Source of the DNA: Methanosarcinales archaeon
GTDB taxonomy: Archaea > Halobacteriota > Syntropharchaeia > Alkanophagales > Methanospirareceae
Direction of reading: 5' to 3'
Length of the DNA: 16,220 nucleotides
Assembly (NCBI GenBank): GCA_025464275.1
Contig: JAODGR010000018.1
Span: forward strand, 2,180-18,399
This document shows positions 7,019 through 14,651 of this stretch, in pieces. Position 1 is the stretch's first letter; each line of letters begins with the position of its first letter. Both the position numbers and the translations under genes were made by a program. The notes under the pieces were generated by a model. The model did not search any database. It was not told where the DNA came from and worked only from the letters and a program-made list of their open reading frames with translations.

Positions 7019-10000
7019 ATGAGGAAGATGAGGATTAAGGCGATAAAGTTCGGATTGCTATCGCCGAAAGAGATAAGGAAGATGAGCGCGGTGAAGGTGA
7101 TCACTGCTGATACCTACGGAGAGGATGGGTTCCCCATAGAGATGGGTCTGGTGAACCAGCAGCTGGGGGTTATAGACCCCGGACTGAGATGCAAGACCTG
7201 TGGCGGTCGCATGGGTGAATGTCCGGGTCATTTTGGACATATCGAACTCGCTGCACCTGTTATTCATGTGGGATATGCAAAACTGATCCATCGGATACTC
7301 TCTGCTACATGCCGTAAATGCGGGCGAGTACTGCTGAGTGAGGAGGAGAAGCGGGGATATTTAGCGGAGATAGAGCGGCGTAGAGAGAAGCAGGTGGACG
7401 TGGATGAAGTGGTGAAGCACATCTTCAAGGAAGCGGCGAAGAACGAGGTGTGCACCTACTGTGGTGAGTATTTCAGTATAGATGCTGAAGGTCTGGATGA
7501 AGAGTTGGATAACAAGAGCAGTGTGGGCAGTGAATTGCGTGACAGGATGGAGGAGCGAGGTTTCTCCATCTCGAAGGACGCAATCATGAAGAGAGAGATA
7601 GACCAGAAGAGGCTCTTCTGCTGGAGCAGGGTCCCTGGTGCTGACAGCAAACGACTGATCGAGTTCCTGGTGCAGGAATTCGAGCTGCCATGGGTGAAGA
7701 ATGCGCGTATCAGCAGGAAGGATGACAAGACGCTGGTGCTCTCCTCCGGCAAACACTCACTCGAGTTCTCGCTCAGTCCGAAGAGGGACAGAGCAAACCT
7801 TATACTCCAGGACGGAATCAGTTACGAGTTCCCGGTAAAGAAAGAGGGGACTGAACTCTCCGTCTACTCCTTCAGATGGGTGATAGTGGATACCGATAAG
7901 ATCTATATCTTGAGGAGGAGCATAGATAAGCTAAATGTATACTGTGGAGAGCGGCAGAAGCAGATAAAGTATGAAAAGCCGACCACATACAAAGAGATCG
8001 ATGCAGATGGTAAAGTGCGGAGATTGATGCCCACGGACGTGCGTGAGCGGCTTGAGCGGATACCGGATGAGGATGTTAAGCTATTTGGCATGGACCCGGA
8101 GAGTGCAAGACCGGAATGGATGGTCCTCACCGTGCTGCCCGTGCCGCCGGTCACCGCACGTCCATCCATCACACTGGAGAGCGGACAGCGGAGTGAAGAT
8201 GACCTGACACATAAACTGGTGGATATAATCAGGATAAACCAGCGATTCATGGAGAACAGGGATGCTGGCGCACCGCAGCTGATAATAGAGGACCTGTGGG
8301 AGCTTCTTCAGTACCATGTGAGTACCTATTTCGATAATGAGATACCCGGAATACCACCAGCCAGACACCGGAGTGGCAGACCGCTGAAGACGATGGCGCA
8401 GCGATTGAAAGGCAAAGAGGGGCGGTTCAGAGGCTCCTTATCGGGTAAGAGAGTGAACTTCTCTGCTCGAACTGTGATATCTCCCGACCCTGACATAGAG
8501 ATAGATGAGGTGGGTGTGCCTGAAGAGATAGCGAAGGAGCTCACGGTTACCGTTAATGTGACGGAGCGAAACATCCAGCAGATGAAGGAGACCGTGCGGC
8601 GCGGTAAGAACCACCCCGGTGCGAACTATGTAAGGCGAGCAGATGGGAGGAAGGTGAAAGTGACAGAGCTGAATCGAGAAACACTGGCTGAAGAGCTGGA
8701 CATAGGCTGGAAGGTGGAGCGGCATCTGGTCGATGGTGATATCGTGCTGTTTAACAGGCAACCCTCTCTTCACAGATTGAGTATTATGGCGCACTACGTG
8801 CGTGTGATGCCGGGCAAGACATTTAGATTGAATCCCGCTGTTTGCCCACCTTACAATGCCGATTATGACGGTGACGAGATGAATCTGCATGTGCTGCAGA
8901 CGGAGGAGGCGCGAGCGGAGGCGAAGATTCTGATGGAGGTACAGCGGAATATCATATCGCCCAGATTCGGCAGACCCATCGTCGGGGGTATACACGATTA
9001 CATCACCGGCTTGTTCATGCTTACAAGGGGTGAGAAGCGGTTTAACAAGGAGGAAGCACTGGATATACTGAGGAATATAGATATTGAAGGTCTGGGTGAG
9101 CCTGCTGGTATTATGGATGACGGGACTCCTTACTGGACCGGGAAGCAGATATTCAGTGTCATTTTGCCCCCGGGCATTAATCTGCAGTTCCGCAACAAAG
9201 TATGCGAGAAGTGCGAGGAGAGAGGTATCAGGTGTGCAAGAGAGGAGTGTCCACGGGAAGCATACGTGGTGATAAGGGATGGCAGGTTGATAAGTGGAGT
9301 GATAGACGAGGTGGGGGTTGGCTCATTCAAGGGTGCGATAATTGACCGGATATTCAGGACGCTCGGTGAGGAATCGGCGAAAGAGTTTATAAAGAACGCT
9401 TCTCGCCTCGCCATTAATTATATCCTGCAAGCGGGCTTCAGTTTCGGTATAAGTGATGAAGACATACCAAAGGATGCGAAAGAGCAGATAAGAGATGAGA
9501 TAATACAGGAAGCGGAGAAGAAAGTGGACAAACTGATAAGGGCGTATGAAGCAGGTGAGCTGGAGGCACTACCGGGCAGGACACTGGAGGAGACGCTGGA
9601 ACTGCTGATTATGCAGGAGCTCGGGCGCGCGAGGGACGAGGCGGGAGAAATTGCAGGCAGGTATCTCGGAATAGAGAATCCGGGGGTGCTGATGGCGAAA
9701 TCGGGCGCGCGAGGGTCTCTGCTCAACCTAACACAGATGGCTGCCTGCGTGGGTCAGCAGCTGGTGAGGGGGGAGAGGATAAGGAGAGGCTATCAGGGGA
9801 GGACACTGCCACACTTCCAGCCCGGCGACCACAGTGCAGATGCTCGCGGCTTCGTTCGCTCCTCGTTTAAGGATGGTCTGTCACCGGCTGAATACTTCTT
9901 CCACGCCATCGGTGGGCGTGAAGCACTGGTGGACACCGCTGTTCGAACTTCTCAGAGTGGCTATTTCCAGCGCAGGCTGATCAATGCCCTGCAGGACCTG

Positions 10001-10153
10001 GAGGTGAAGTACGATGGTACCGTCCGGGAGACACGGGATAGCATTGTCCAATTCAAGTACGGTGAGGACGGGATAGACCCTGCAAAGAGCGTGGGTGGCA
10101 AATCGGTAGATATAGATGGAATCCTGGAAGAGGAGATAGGGACAAGTGCATAA
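7019..10153 (+). CDS. rpoA1: DNA-directed RNA polymerase subunit A' (Rpo1N) with a large clamp insertion
   Basis: This is the N-terminal part of the largest subunit, carrying the catalytic magnesium site NADYDGDEM (613-621; D615, D617, D619). The N-terminal clamp has zinc ligands C58, C61, C68 and H71 (CKTCGGRMGECPGHFGH), then C98/C101 and C145/C148. The switch/rudder segment RFRGSLSGKRVNFSARTVISPDP (469-491), FNRQPSLHR (578-586) and the bridge-helix region with GRTLPHFQPGDHSADARGFV (927-946) are all present. A second cysteine cluster, C729/C732/C739/C744, may bind another metal. At 1044 residues it is about 150 longer than usual. The excess lies at about 151-310, between CTYCGE and a similar VYCGERQKQIKYEKPTTY that resumes the conserved sequence. 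No intein splice signals are seen there. The ATG is 1 nt past the rpoB stop. Identity is certain; the insert's function is unknown. Confidence 0.97.
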   Translation: MRKMRIKAIKFGLLSPKEIRKMSAVKVITADTYGEDGFPIEMGLVNQQLGVIDPGLRCKTCGGRMGECPGHFGHIELAAPVIHVGYAKLIHRILSATCRKCGRVLLSEEEKRGYLAEIERRREKQVDVDEVVKHIFKEAAKNEVCTYCGEYFSIDAEGLDEELDNKSSVGSELRDRMEERGFSISKDAIMKREIDQKRLFCWSRVPGADSKRLIEFLVQEFELPWVKNARISRKDDKTLVLSSGKHSLEFSLSPKRDRANLILQDGISYEFPVKKEGTELSVYSFRWVIVDTDKIYILRRSIDKLNVYCGERQKQIKYEKPTTYKEIDADGKVRRLMPTDVRERLERIPDEDVKLFGMDPESARPEWMVLTVLPVPPVTARPSITLESGQRSEDDLTHKLVDIIRINQRFMENRDAGAPQLIIEDLWELLQYHVSTYFDNEIPGIPPARHRSGRPLKTMAQRLKGKEGRFRGSLSGKRVNFSARTVISPDPDIEIDEVGVPEEIAKELTVTVNVTERNIQQMKETVRRGKNHPGANYVRRADGRKVKVTELNRETLAEELDIGWKVERHLVDGDIVLFNRQPSLHRLSIMAHYVRVMPGKTFRLNPAVCPPYNADYDGDEMNLHVLQTEEARAEAKILMEVQRNIISPRFGRPIVGGIHDYITGLFMLTRGEKRFNKEEALDILRNIDIEGLGEPAGIMDDGTPYWTGKQIFSVILPPGINLQFRNKVCEKCEERGIRCAREECPREAYVVIRDGRLISGVIDEVGVGSFKGAIIDRIFRTLGEESAKEFIKNASRLAINYILQAGFSFGISDEDIPKDAKEQIRDEIIQEAEKKVDKLIRAYEAGELEALPGRTLEETLELLIMQELGRARDEAGEIAGRYLGIENPGVLMAKSGARGSLLNLTQMAACVGQQLVRGERIRRGYQGRTLPHFQPGDHSADARGFVRSSFKDGLSPAEYFFHAIGGREALVDTAVRTSQSGYFQRRLINALQDLEVKYDGTVRETRDSIVQFKYGEDGIDPAKSVGGKSVDIDGILEEEIGTSA

Positions 10154-10159
10154 CTCACC

Positions 10160-11578
10160 ATGAGTGCAGTAGAGGGAGAAGGAGAGGGAGAGGGGGGAAG
10201 AGGAAGAGGAGGAAGAGGATTGGCAGCGGAACTGGTGAAGATAGGTATAGAGCCGGAGGTAGCCGAGACAATAGCAGAAACGTTCACAGTATCCGATTTG
10301 ACGGTCGACCGGGAGGAGCTCTTAGCCGCCGGAATCGAGGAGTACTACGCAGATGACATCATGAACATGCTGGGCATAGAGGTGGTGGGTGAAGTAAAGC
10401 CCGGCGATATAGAGTCGAAAGTGGATAGCAGCCCGTTACCGGAGAAGATAAAGGATGAATTGAAGAGCAAGTTGAGGGCGGTGCGTAAGAAACTGACCAG
10501 AGAGAAGCTGGAATCCATCATTGAGCGGGTAGAGCGTGAATATGAGAATGCCAGAGTAGAACCCCGTGAGGCTGTCGGGATCGTGGCTGCACAGTCCATC
10601 GGTGAGCCCGGTACACAGATGACACTCAGAACCTTCCATTACGCCGGTGTCGGCGCCATATATATAACCGTGGGATTACCACGAATAATAGAGATAGTGG
10701 ATGCGAGGAAGAAACCGTCCACACCCGCGATGAAGGTGAGATTGACGGAGGAGTACGCTTCAGACCGGCATAAGGCGGGTAAGCTGGCGATGGAGATAGA
10801 GGAGACCCATATAAGGGATATTGCCAGGGTGGAATCCTCCACGGAGGATATGTGTATCTGGGTTTGCCCGGATGAGAGGGAGCTGATAAAGCGAGGGATA
10901 GAGTGGAGGGAGGTGGAGGAGAAGCTACGAAGTCTGGACATGCCCGTGGAGGTCTACAGGAGTGAGAGTGGGAGTCTCGGCGGTAAATTTAAAATATACA
11001 CCCGTGATAACTCATATCATGAACTGCTCAGACTTGAGGAGCGGGTATCAAATATGCTGGTGAAAGGTATAGAGGGGATAAAGAGGGCGATAGTGCGTAA
11101 GAGTCCAGATGGTGAGTACATGATTTATACGGAGGGGTCGGCATTGAAGAAGGTATCAAGGTTGGAGGGTGTAGATTTCACCCGAACAACGACGAATAAC
11201 ATAACAGAGATAGCAGAGGTCCTGGGTATAGAGGCTGCCCGTAATATGATAATCGATGAGATGATGAGCACGCTGGATGAGCAGGGGCTGGACGTGGATG
11301 CACGGCATGTGACATTAATTGCAGATGCGATGACCATGGATGGAGAGGTGAAGCAGATAGGGAGGCATGGTCTGGCAGGTGAGAAATCTTCGGTGCTCTC
11401 AAGGGCTGCTTTTGAGGTTACGGTGGATAACCTGCTGGAAGCTGCCATACATGGCGAGATAGATGAATTGAAGGGTGTCACTGAGAATGTCATCGTTGGT
11501 CAGCCCATAAAGCTGGGTACCGGTGCGGTGAAGTTAGTAGCCAGGAACTTCAACTTCAACTATGGTGAGTCAAGATGA
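10160..11578 (+). CDS. rpoA2: DNA-directed RNA polymerase subunit A'' (Rpo1C) with N-terminal extension
   Basis: This is the C-terminal part of the largest subunit, containing the trigger-loop region and jaw. The conserved part starts at about residue 93 (LPEKIKDELKSKL) and includes VEPREAVGIVAAQSIGEPG (133-151), TLRTFHYAGV (155-164), GLPRIIEIVDARKKPSTP (172-189) and the C-terminal clamp segment GRHGLAGEKSSVLSRAAFE (401-419). At 472 residues it exceeds the usual 380-400. Residues 1-20 are a Glu-Gly/Arg-Gly tract; 21-72 look like a helix-hairpin-helix-type domain (an inference). The start is ambiguous: the ATG at 10160, 6 nt after rpoA1, has no Shine-Dalgarno sequence, whereas a TTG at 10220 follows a GGAAGAGG run and would give 452 residues without the low-complexity head. 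The 3' end overlaps rpl30e by ATGA. Confidence 0.96.
   Translation: MSAVEGEGEGEGGRGRGGRGLAAELVKIGIEPEVAETIAETFTVSDLTVDREELLAAGIEEYYADDIMNMLGIEVVGEVKPGDIESKVDSSPLPEKIKDELKSKLRAVRKKLTREKLESIIERVEREYENARVEPREAVGIVAAQSIGEPGTQMTLRTFHYAGVGAIYITVGLPRIIEIVDARKKPSTPAMKVRLTEEYASDRHKAGKLAMEIEETHIRDIARVESSTEDMCIWVCPDERELIKRGIEWREVEEKLRSLDMPVEVYRSESGSLGGKFKIYTRDNSYHELLRLEERVSNMLVKGIEGIKRAIVRKSPDGEYMIYTEGSALKKVSRLEGVDFTRTTTNNITEIAEVLGIEAARNMIIDEMMSTLDEQGLDVDARHVTLIADAMTMDGEVKQIGRHGLAGEKSSVLSRAAFEVTVDNLLEAAIHGEIDELKGVTENVIVGQPIKLGTGAVKLVARNFNFNYGESR
10171..10219 (+). repeat. 49-nt uninterrupted purine tract at the 5' end of rpoA2
   Basis: Every base from 10171 to 10219 is A or G, built from GGGAGA, GGAGAA and GGAAGA units. 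In the rpoA2 frame it encodes Glu-Gly then Arg-Gly repeats (residues 5-20). It may equally act as an extended ribosome-binding region for the TTG at 10220. Such polypurine tracts can form triplex or slipped structures and are prone to length change. Confidence 0.7.
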
Positions 11579-11922
11579 CGAAGTCAAAGAAGCCCGAATA
11601 CTCAGGTGTGAACAGGGAATTACAGAAGGTGATGAGCGAGGGTAAGATGATACTGGGTGCGAGGGAGACGGAGAAGGCACTAAGGAGGGGTGAAGCAAAG
11701 CTCGTTATCCATGCCTCCAACTGCCCCCATGAGTTGAGAGCCAGATTAAAGAAGCTATGCGAGGATGCAGATGTGCCCTTTCATGAGTACCGCGCAAGTA
11801 GTGTGGAACTCGGACTCGCCTGTGGTAAACCTTATTCCGTGGCATCGTTATGTGTGGTGGACACGGGAGGTACGGATATCTTACGCCTCCTGACCTCTAA
11901 GGTGGTGGGTGATGAGAGATGA
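11575..11922 (+). CDS. rpl30e: Ribosomal protein eL30 (L30e)
   Basis: This 115-residue protein belongs to the L7Ae/L30e RNA-binding family and is the large-subunit protein eL30, normally encoded between rpoA2 and nusA in archaea. Conserved parts are the N-terminal helix and KMILGARETEKALRRGEAKLV (24-44), then IHASNCPHELRARLKKLCEDADVPFHEY, which packs the kink-turn-binding surface, and VELGLACGKPYSVASLCVVD near the end. It is some 10-15 residues longer than usual, with a basic N-terminal head (TKSKKPEYSGV). The ATG overlaps the rpoA2 stop (ATGA) and follows GGTGAG, supporting this start; a GTG at 11608 would remove the head. Its end overlaps nusA by ATGA. Confidence 0.95.
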   Translation: MTKSKKPEYSGVNRELQKVMSEGKMILGARETEKALRRGEAKLVIHASNCPHELRARLKKLCEDADVPFHEYRASSVELGLACGKPYSVASLCVVDTGGTDILRLLTSKVVGDER

Positions 11923-12344
11923 CCATCAAACTCGATACCGAAGGGATAAGGTACATAGGGATCTTTGAGAGCCTTACCGGTGCCGGTGTCAGGGACTGCA
12001 TCCTGGATAATGACCGGGTGATCATGGTGGTGAAGAAGGGGGATATGGGTCTGGCTATCGGCAAGGGCGGTGCAAACATAAACAAGGTGAAGCGGGTATT
12101 GAAGAAGAACATCGAGGTTGTGGAGCACTCAACAGATATAAAGGAGTTCATAGAGAACCTGCTACGACCTGCAATGGTGAAGAGTGTGGAACTATTGAGG
12201 ACGAAGAATAACAAGTGCTATGCGTACGTGGAAGTACAGAGTAAAGATAAGGGCATTGCAATAGGGAAGAACGGAGAGAAGATAAAGAGGGTGAAATTGC
12301 TGGTGAAGAGGAATCAGGATATAGACAATGTGATAATAAAATAG
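11919..12344 (+). CDS. nusA: Archaeal NusA-like transcription factor (two KH domains)
   Basis: This 141-residue protein corresponds to the archaeal NusA homologue, which keeps only the paired KH RNA-binding domains and lacks the bacterial polymerase-binding N-terminal domain and S1 domain. The KH1 loop is IGKGGANINKVK and the KH2 loop IGKNGEKIKRVK; the linker contains the conserved FIENLLRPAMVKSVEL. Length is normal. It starts in an ATGA overlap with rpl30e, with GGTGAT just upstream. It is thought to bind nascent RNA and modulate elongation or termination. Position inside the polymerase operon is the standard archaeal arrangement. Confidence 0.95.
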   Translation: MTIKLDTEGIRYIGIFESLTGAGVRDCILDNDRVIMVVKKGDMGLAIGKGGANINKVKRVLKKNIEVVEHSTDIKEFIENLLRPAMVKSVELLRTKNNKCYAYVEVQSKDKGIAIGKNGEKIKRVKLLVKRNQDIDNVIIK

Positions 12345-12346
12345 GC

Positions 12347-12353
12347 TTTTTTT
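12347..12353 (+). terminator. T7 tract in the nusA-rps12 gap
   Basis: Seven consecutive T residues begin 3 nt after the nusA stop, in the only sizeable gap (41 nt) downstream of rpoB. Archaeal polymerase can terminate on T tracts without a hairpin, so this may partly separate polymerase and ribosomal gene expression. I see no hairpin and no clear TATA box that would restart transcription before rps12. Confidence 0.3.
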
Positions 12354-12385
12354 ACTCACACTCTATTAATGAGAGATGAGATGAT

Positions 12386-12814
12386 ATGGGAAAGGGATTA
12401 TACGCAGCCAGGAAGTTGAAGAGGGACAGGAAGAAGTACCGCTGGCGTGATATGAAGTATGCCCGGAGGGCGTTGCGACTGGCGGAGAAGAGGGACCCGC
12501 TGGAAGGTGCGCACATGGCAAGAGCGATCGTGCTGGAGAAGGTGGGGATAGAGGCGAAGCAGCCAAATTCCGCCATCAGAAAGTGCGTACGCGTGCAGCT
12601 GGTCAAGAACGGGAAGCAGGTGACCGCTTTCTGCCCCGGTGATGGCGCCATAAAGTTCATAGATGAGCATGATGAAGTCCTGATTGTGGGAATGGGCGGC
12701 AGGAAGGGCAGGTCTTACGGTGACCTCTCAGGTGTAAGATTCAAGGTGGTCGCGGTAGCCGGGATATCACTGAATGAACTGATAAAAGGCAGGAAAGAGA
12801 AGGTGGTCAGGTAG
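12386..12814 (+). CDS. rps12: Ribosomal protein uS12
   Basis: This 142-residue decoding-site protein of the small subunit matches archaeal/eukaryotic uS12. It has the long basic N-terminal helix region (GKGLYAARKLKRDRKKYRWRD), the loop KQPNSAIRKCVRVQL (61-75, equivalent to the streptomycin-region PNSA loop), the HDEVLIVGMGGRKGRSYGDLSGVRFKVV core, and the basic tail KGRKEKVVR. A GAGATGAGATGAT purine-rich stretch precedes the ATG. It follows nusA after 41 nt and precedes rps7 by 15 nt, which is the standard archaeal str-type order. Confidence 0.96.
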   Translation: MGKGLYAARKLKRDRKKYRWRDMKYARRALRLAEKRDPLEGAHMARAIVLEKVGIEAKQPNSAIRKCVRVQLVKNGKQVTAFCPGDGAIKFIDEHDEVLIVGMGGRKGRSYGDLSGVRFKVVAVAGISLNELIKGRKEKVVR

Positions 12815-12829
12815 TGGGAGTGCGATGCA

Positions 12830-13441
12830 ATGGTGGCAGTGAATGGTGGCAGTGGTGGACTCCGAGATAAGGTGCAGCTGCAGCTGGACAAGATATTCGA
12901 TAAATGGGACATCAACGAGGTGAAGATCGCGGATATAGGAGTGCAGGGGCATATATCGCTCAAACCCTTCTCGGCTTTGCATACCGGTGGCAAGCATGCG
13001 AAACAGCAGTTCGAGCAGGCGAAGGTATGTGTGGTGGAGCGACTGATCAACAAGATGATGAGGACAGAGAAGAATACAGGCAAGAAGTTGAAGGCGTACA
13101 AGATAGTAAAGAAGGCTTTTGAACTGATATACCAGGATACGAAGCAGAATCCTGTTCAGTTACTCGTGGATGCAATCCAAAATGCAGGACCGAGGGAAGA
13201 TACGATCAGGTTGCGATTCGGGGGTATCATGGTCCCAAAGCCCGTGGATGTCACCTCACAGCGTAGAGTGGACCAGGCATTGCTGTTCATTGCACAGGGT
13301 GCACAGCGGTGCGCGTTCAGAAGTAAGAGGAGCATAGAGCGATGCCTTGCCGATGAGATAATCAATGCAGCGAGGAATGCCAAGTGCTATTCGATAAGCA
13401 AGAAGGAGGAGAAAGAGCGGATAGCAAAGGCGGCACGATGA
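12830..13441 (+). CDS. rps7: Ribosomal protein uS7
   Basis: This 203-residue protein is the small-subunit assembly protein that nucleates the 16S rRNA head domain and contacts the exit site. Conserved parts are IADIGVQGHISLKPFSALHTGGKHAK, VCVVERLINKMMRTEKNTGKKLKAYKIVKKAFELI, NPVQLLVDAIQNAGPREDTIRL and the C-terminal CLADEIINAARNAKCYSISKKEEKERIAKAAR. The length suits archaea. The first 12 residues form a small, weakly conserved Gly-rich head (VNGGSGG). GGGAG precedes the start by about 10 nt, and another ATG in a different frame lies at 12825. No elongation factor gene follows, which ends the cluster earlier than in most euryarchaea; the next gene is convergent after 10 nt. Confidence 0.96.
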   Translation: MVAVNGGSGGLRDKVQLQLDKIFDKWDINEVKIADIGVQGHISLKPFSALHTGGKHAKQQFEQAKVCVVERLINKMMRTEKNTGKKLKAYKIVKKAFELIYQDTKQNPVQLLVDAIQNAGPREDTIRLRFGGIMVPKPVDVTSQRRVDQALLFIAQGAQRCAFRSKRSIERCLADEIINAARNAKCYSISKKEEKERIAKAAR

Positions 13442-13451
13442 GATTGAGCAC

Positions 13452-14645
13452 TCATCTCCCTCTCCCCCTCGTTATTCTCAATCCAGCACACTCGAAGACC
13501 AGGTCCGCTTCATCCGGCTCCGAGTACTTCAATCCCATCGCCTCCACCTCATCCTTACCAAACAGCTCGTCGTAAACATGAACATCCAATCCCTTCTCCA
13601 TCAGGAGTCGTGCCAGTGCTAAATTACGGCTGTGATACAGCTCCTTTACACCCTCTCTGAATGTTATCCCCTTTACACATATCTTCACTCTGTTCAGTGG
13701 TTTATCCATCTTCAAGCATTCCAGTACTATCTTCTCAGCCCAGTATCCTATCATCTCGTCATTTAATTCCCTTGAAGTCCTCAACAACCTTGCATAATCC
13801 CATTTCTCCCTACGCTCCATCTCCTTTATCAGAAACCACGGATAGACTGGAATGCAGTGCCCACCAACGCCTGTGGATGGCAGATGGATATGACAGTATT
13901 CATGATTCGCATACTCACGAGCTTCGTAAAAATCAATCCCCAGCTCCTCCGCGATCTTAAACAGCTCATTTGCCAGGCTGATGTTCACGTCGCGGTAACA
14001 GCCCTCTATCAGCTTTATAAATTCAGCAACTCGCGCTGATGAGACCAGCTGCAGATTCGGGATGAACTCACTGTAGACTTCAAATGCCTTCTCGCCGCTT
14101 TCTCTGGTCACACCACCCACCACCTTTGGAAATTCTCTCAACCTTGAGATGCTGAACCCGGTCATTATCCGCTCGGGTGAATGTGCAAGATAGAAGTCGC
14201 CCTTATTCAGTGATAGCCCACTCTCCTCCTCCAGCCAGCTCCTCACCAGCTCCTCCGTTGTCTTTGGAGGGACACTCGTCTCCAGAACCACCAGGTCGCC
14301 ACTCTTCAATACGGTGCCAACGTTCCTGAATGCGCTCTCTAAGGAGCTGAAATCCGGGTTGTTCACCTCGTCAGTGAAGAGGGGGACGATCACGATGAAG
14401 ACGTTGCATCCCCTGGCATCCTCATAATTGGTTGTTGCCACCAGATTCCTGCCACCGTGCTTCTTTACCAGTGGGGTCAGCTCACTCTCCTCTGGAATTG
14501 GATTCTCGCCACAATTGATCGCTCTGCATCTCTTCTCATCTATGTCCACACCGATGACTTCCAGACCCCTATCCGCTATAACGCCCGCGAGAGGCAAGCC
14601 TGCCTTCCCCAGTCCAATCACTGCTATCTTCTCCCCTATACTCAC
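13452..14645 (-). CDS. UDP-sugar 6-dehydrogenase, UDP-N-acetylmannosamine dehydrogenase (WecC) type
   Basis: The enzyme should oxidise a UDP-linked amino sugar at C6 to the uronate, using two NAD+. Numbered from a GTG at 14651, it has the NAD-binding loop VIGLGKAGLPLAG (11-23), acidic VDID ending strand 2 (35-38), the substrate-domain segment AEFIKLIEGCYRDVNISLANE (209-229) and GVGGHCIPVYP (261-271) with catalytic Cys266. The C-terminal UDP-binding domain is less canonical: the usual RESP-like motif after the second Rossmann strand is replaced by GVKELYHSRN (334-343). I place the start at GTG 14645, because GAGGTGA lies 6 nt before it; GTG 14651 abuts the upstream stop directly. It follows the oxidoreductase gene in one operon. 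WecC-like is preferred over UDP-glucose dehydrogenase because of the active-site context; the exact sugar is not proven. Confidence 0.88.
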   Translation of the reverse strand: MSIGEKIAVIGLGKAGLPLAGVIADRGLEVIGVDIDEKRCRAINCGENPIPEESELTPLVKKHGGRNLVATTNYEDARGCNVFIVIVPLFTDEVNNPDFSSLESAFRNVGTVLKSGDLVVLETSVPPKTTEELVRSWLEEESGLSLNKGDFYLAHSPERIMTGFSISRLREFPKVVGGVTRESGEKAFEVYSEFIPNLQLVSSARVAEFIKLIEGCYRDVNISLANELFKIAEELGIDFYEAREYANHEYCHIHLPSTGVGGHCIPVYPWFLIKEMERREKWDYARLLRTSRELNDEMIGYWAEKIVLECLKMDKPLNRVKICVKGITFREGVKELYHSRNLALARLLMEKGLDVHVYDELFGKDEVEAMGLKYSEPDEADLVFECAGLRITRGRGR

Positions 14646-14651
14646 CTCCAC

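Noticed and set aside
7469..7948. Intein as the explanation for the A' insertion
   Set aside because: There is no splice-junction Cys/Ser with a terminal His-Asn, no endonuclease motif, and the insert is too short and not at a typical intein site.
9628..9717. Repeated string TCGGGCGCGCGAGGG in rpoA1 about 73 nt apart
   Set aside because: It encodes different, individually conserved residues (GRARDE and SGARGS) in different phases; probably chance in GC-rich codons.
10171..10196. G-quadruplex in the rpoA2 purine tract
   Set aside because: The GGG runs lack four separated three-G tracts with proper loops, so a stable three-tetrad structure is not supported.
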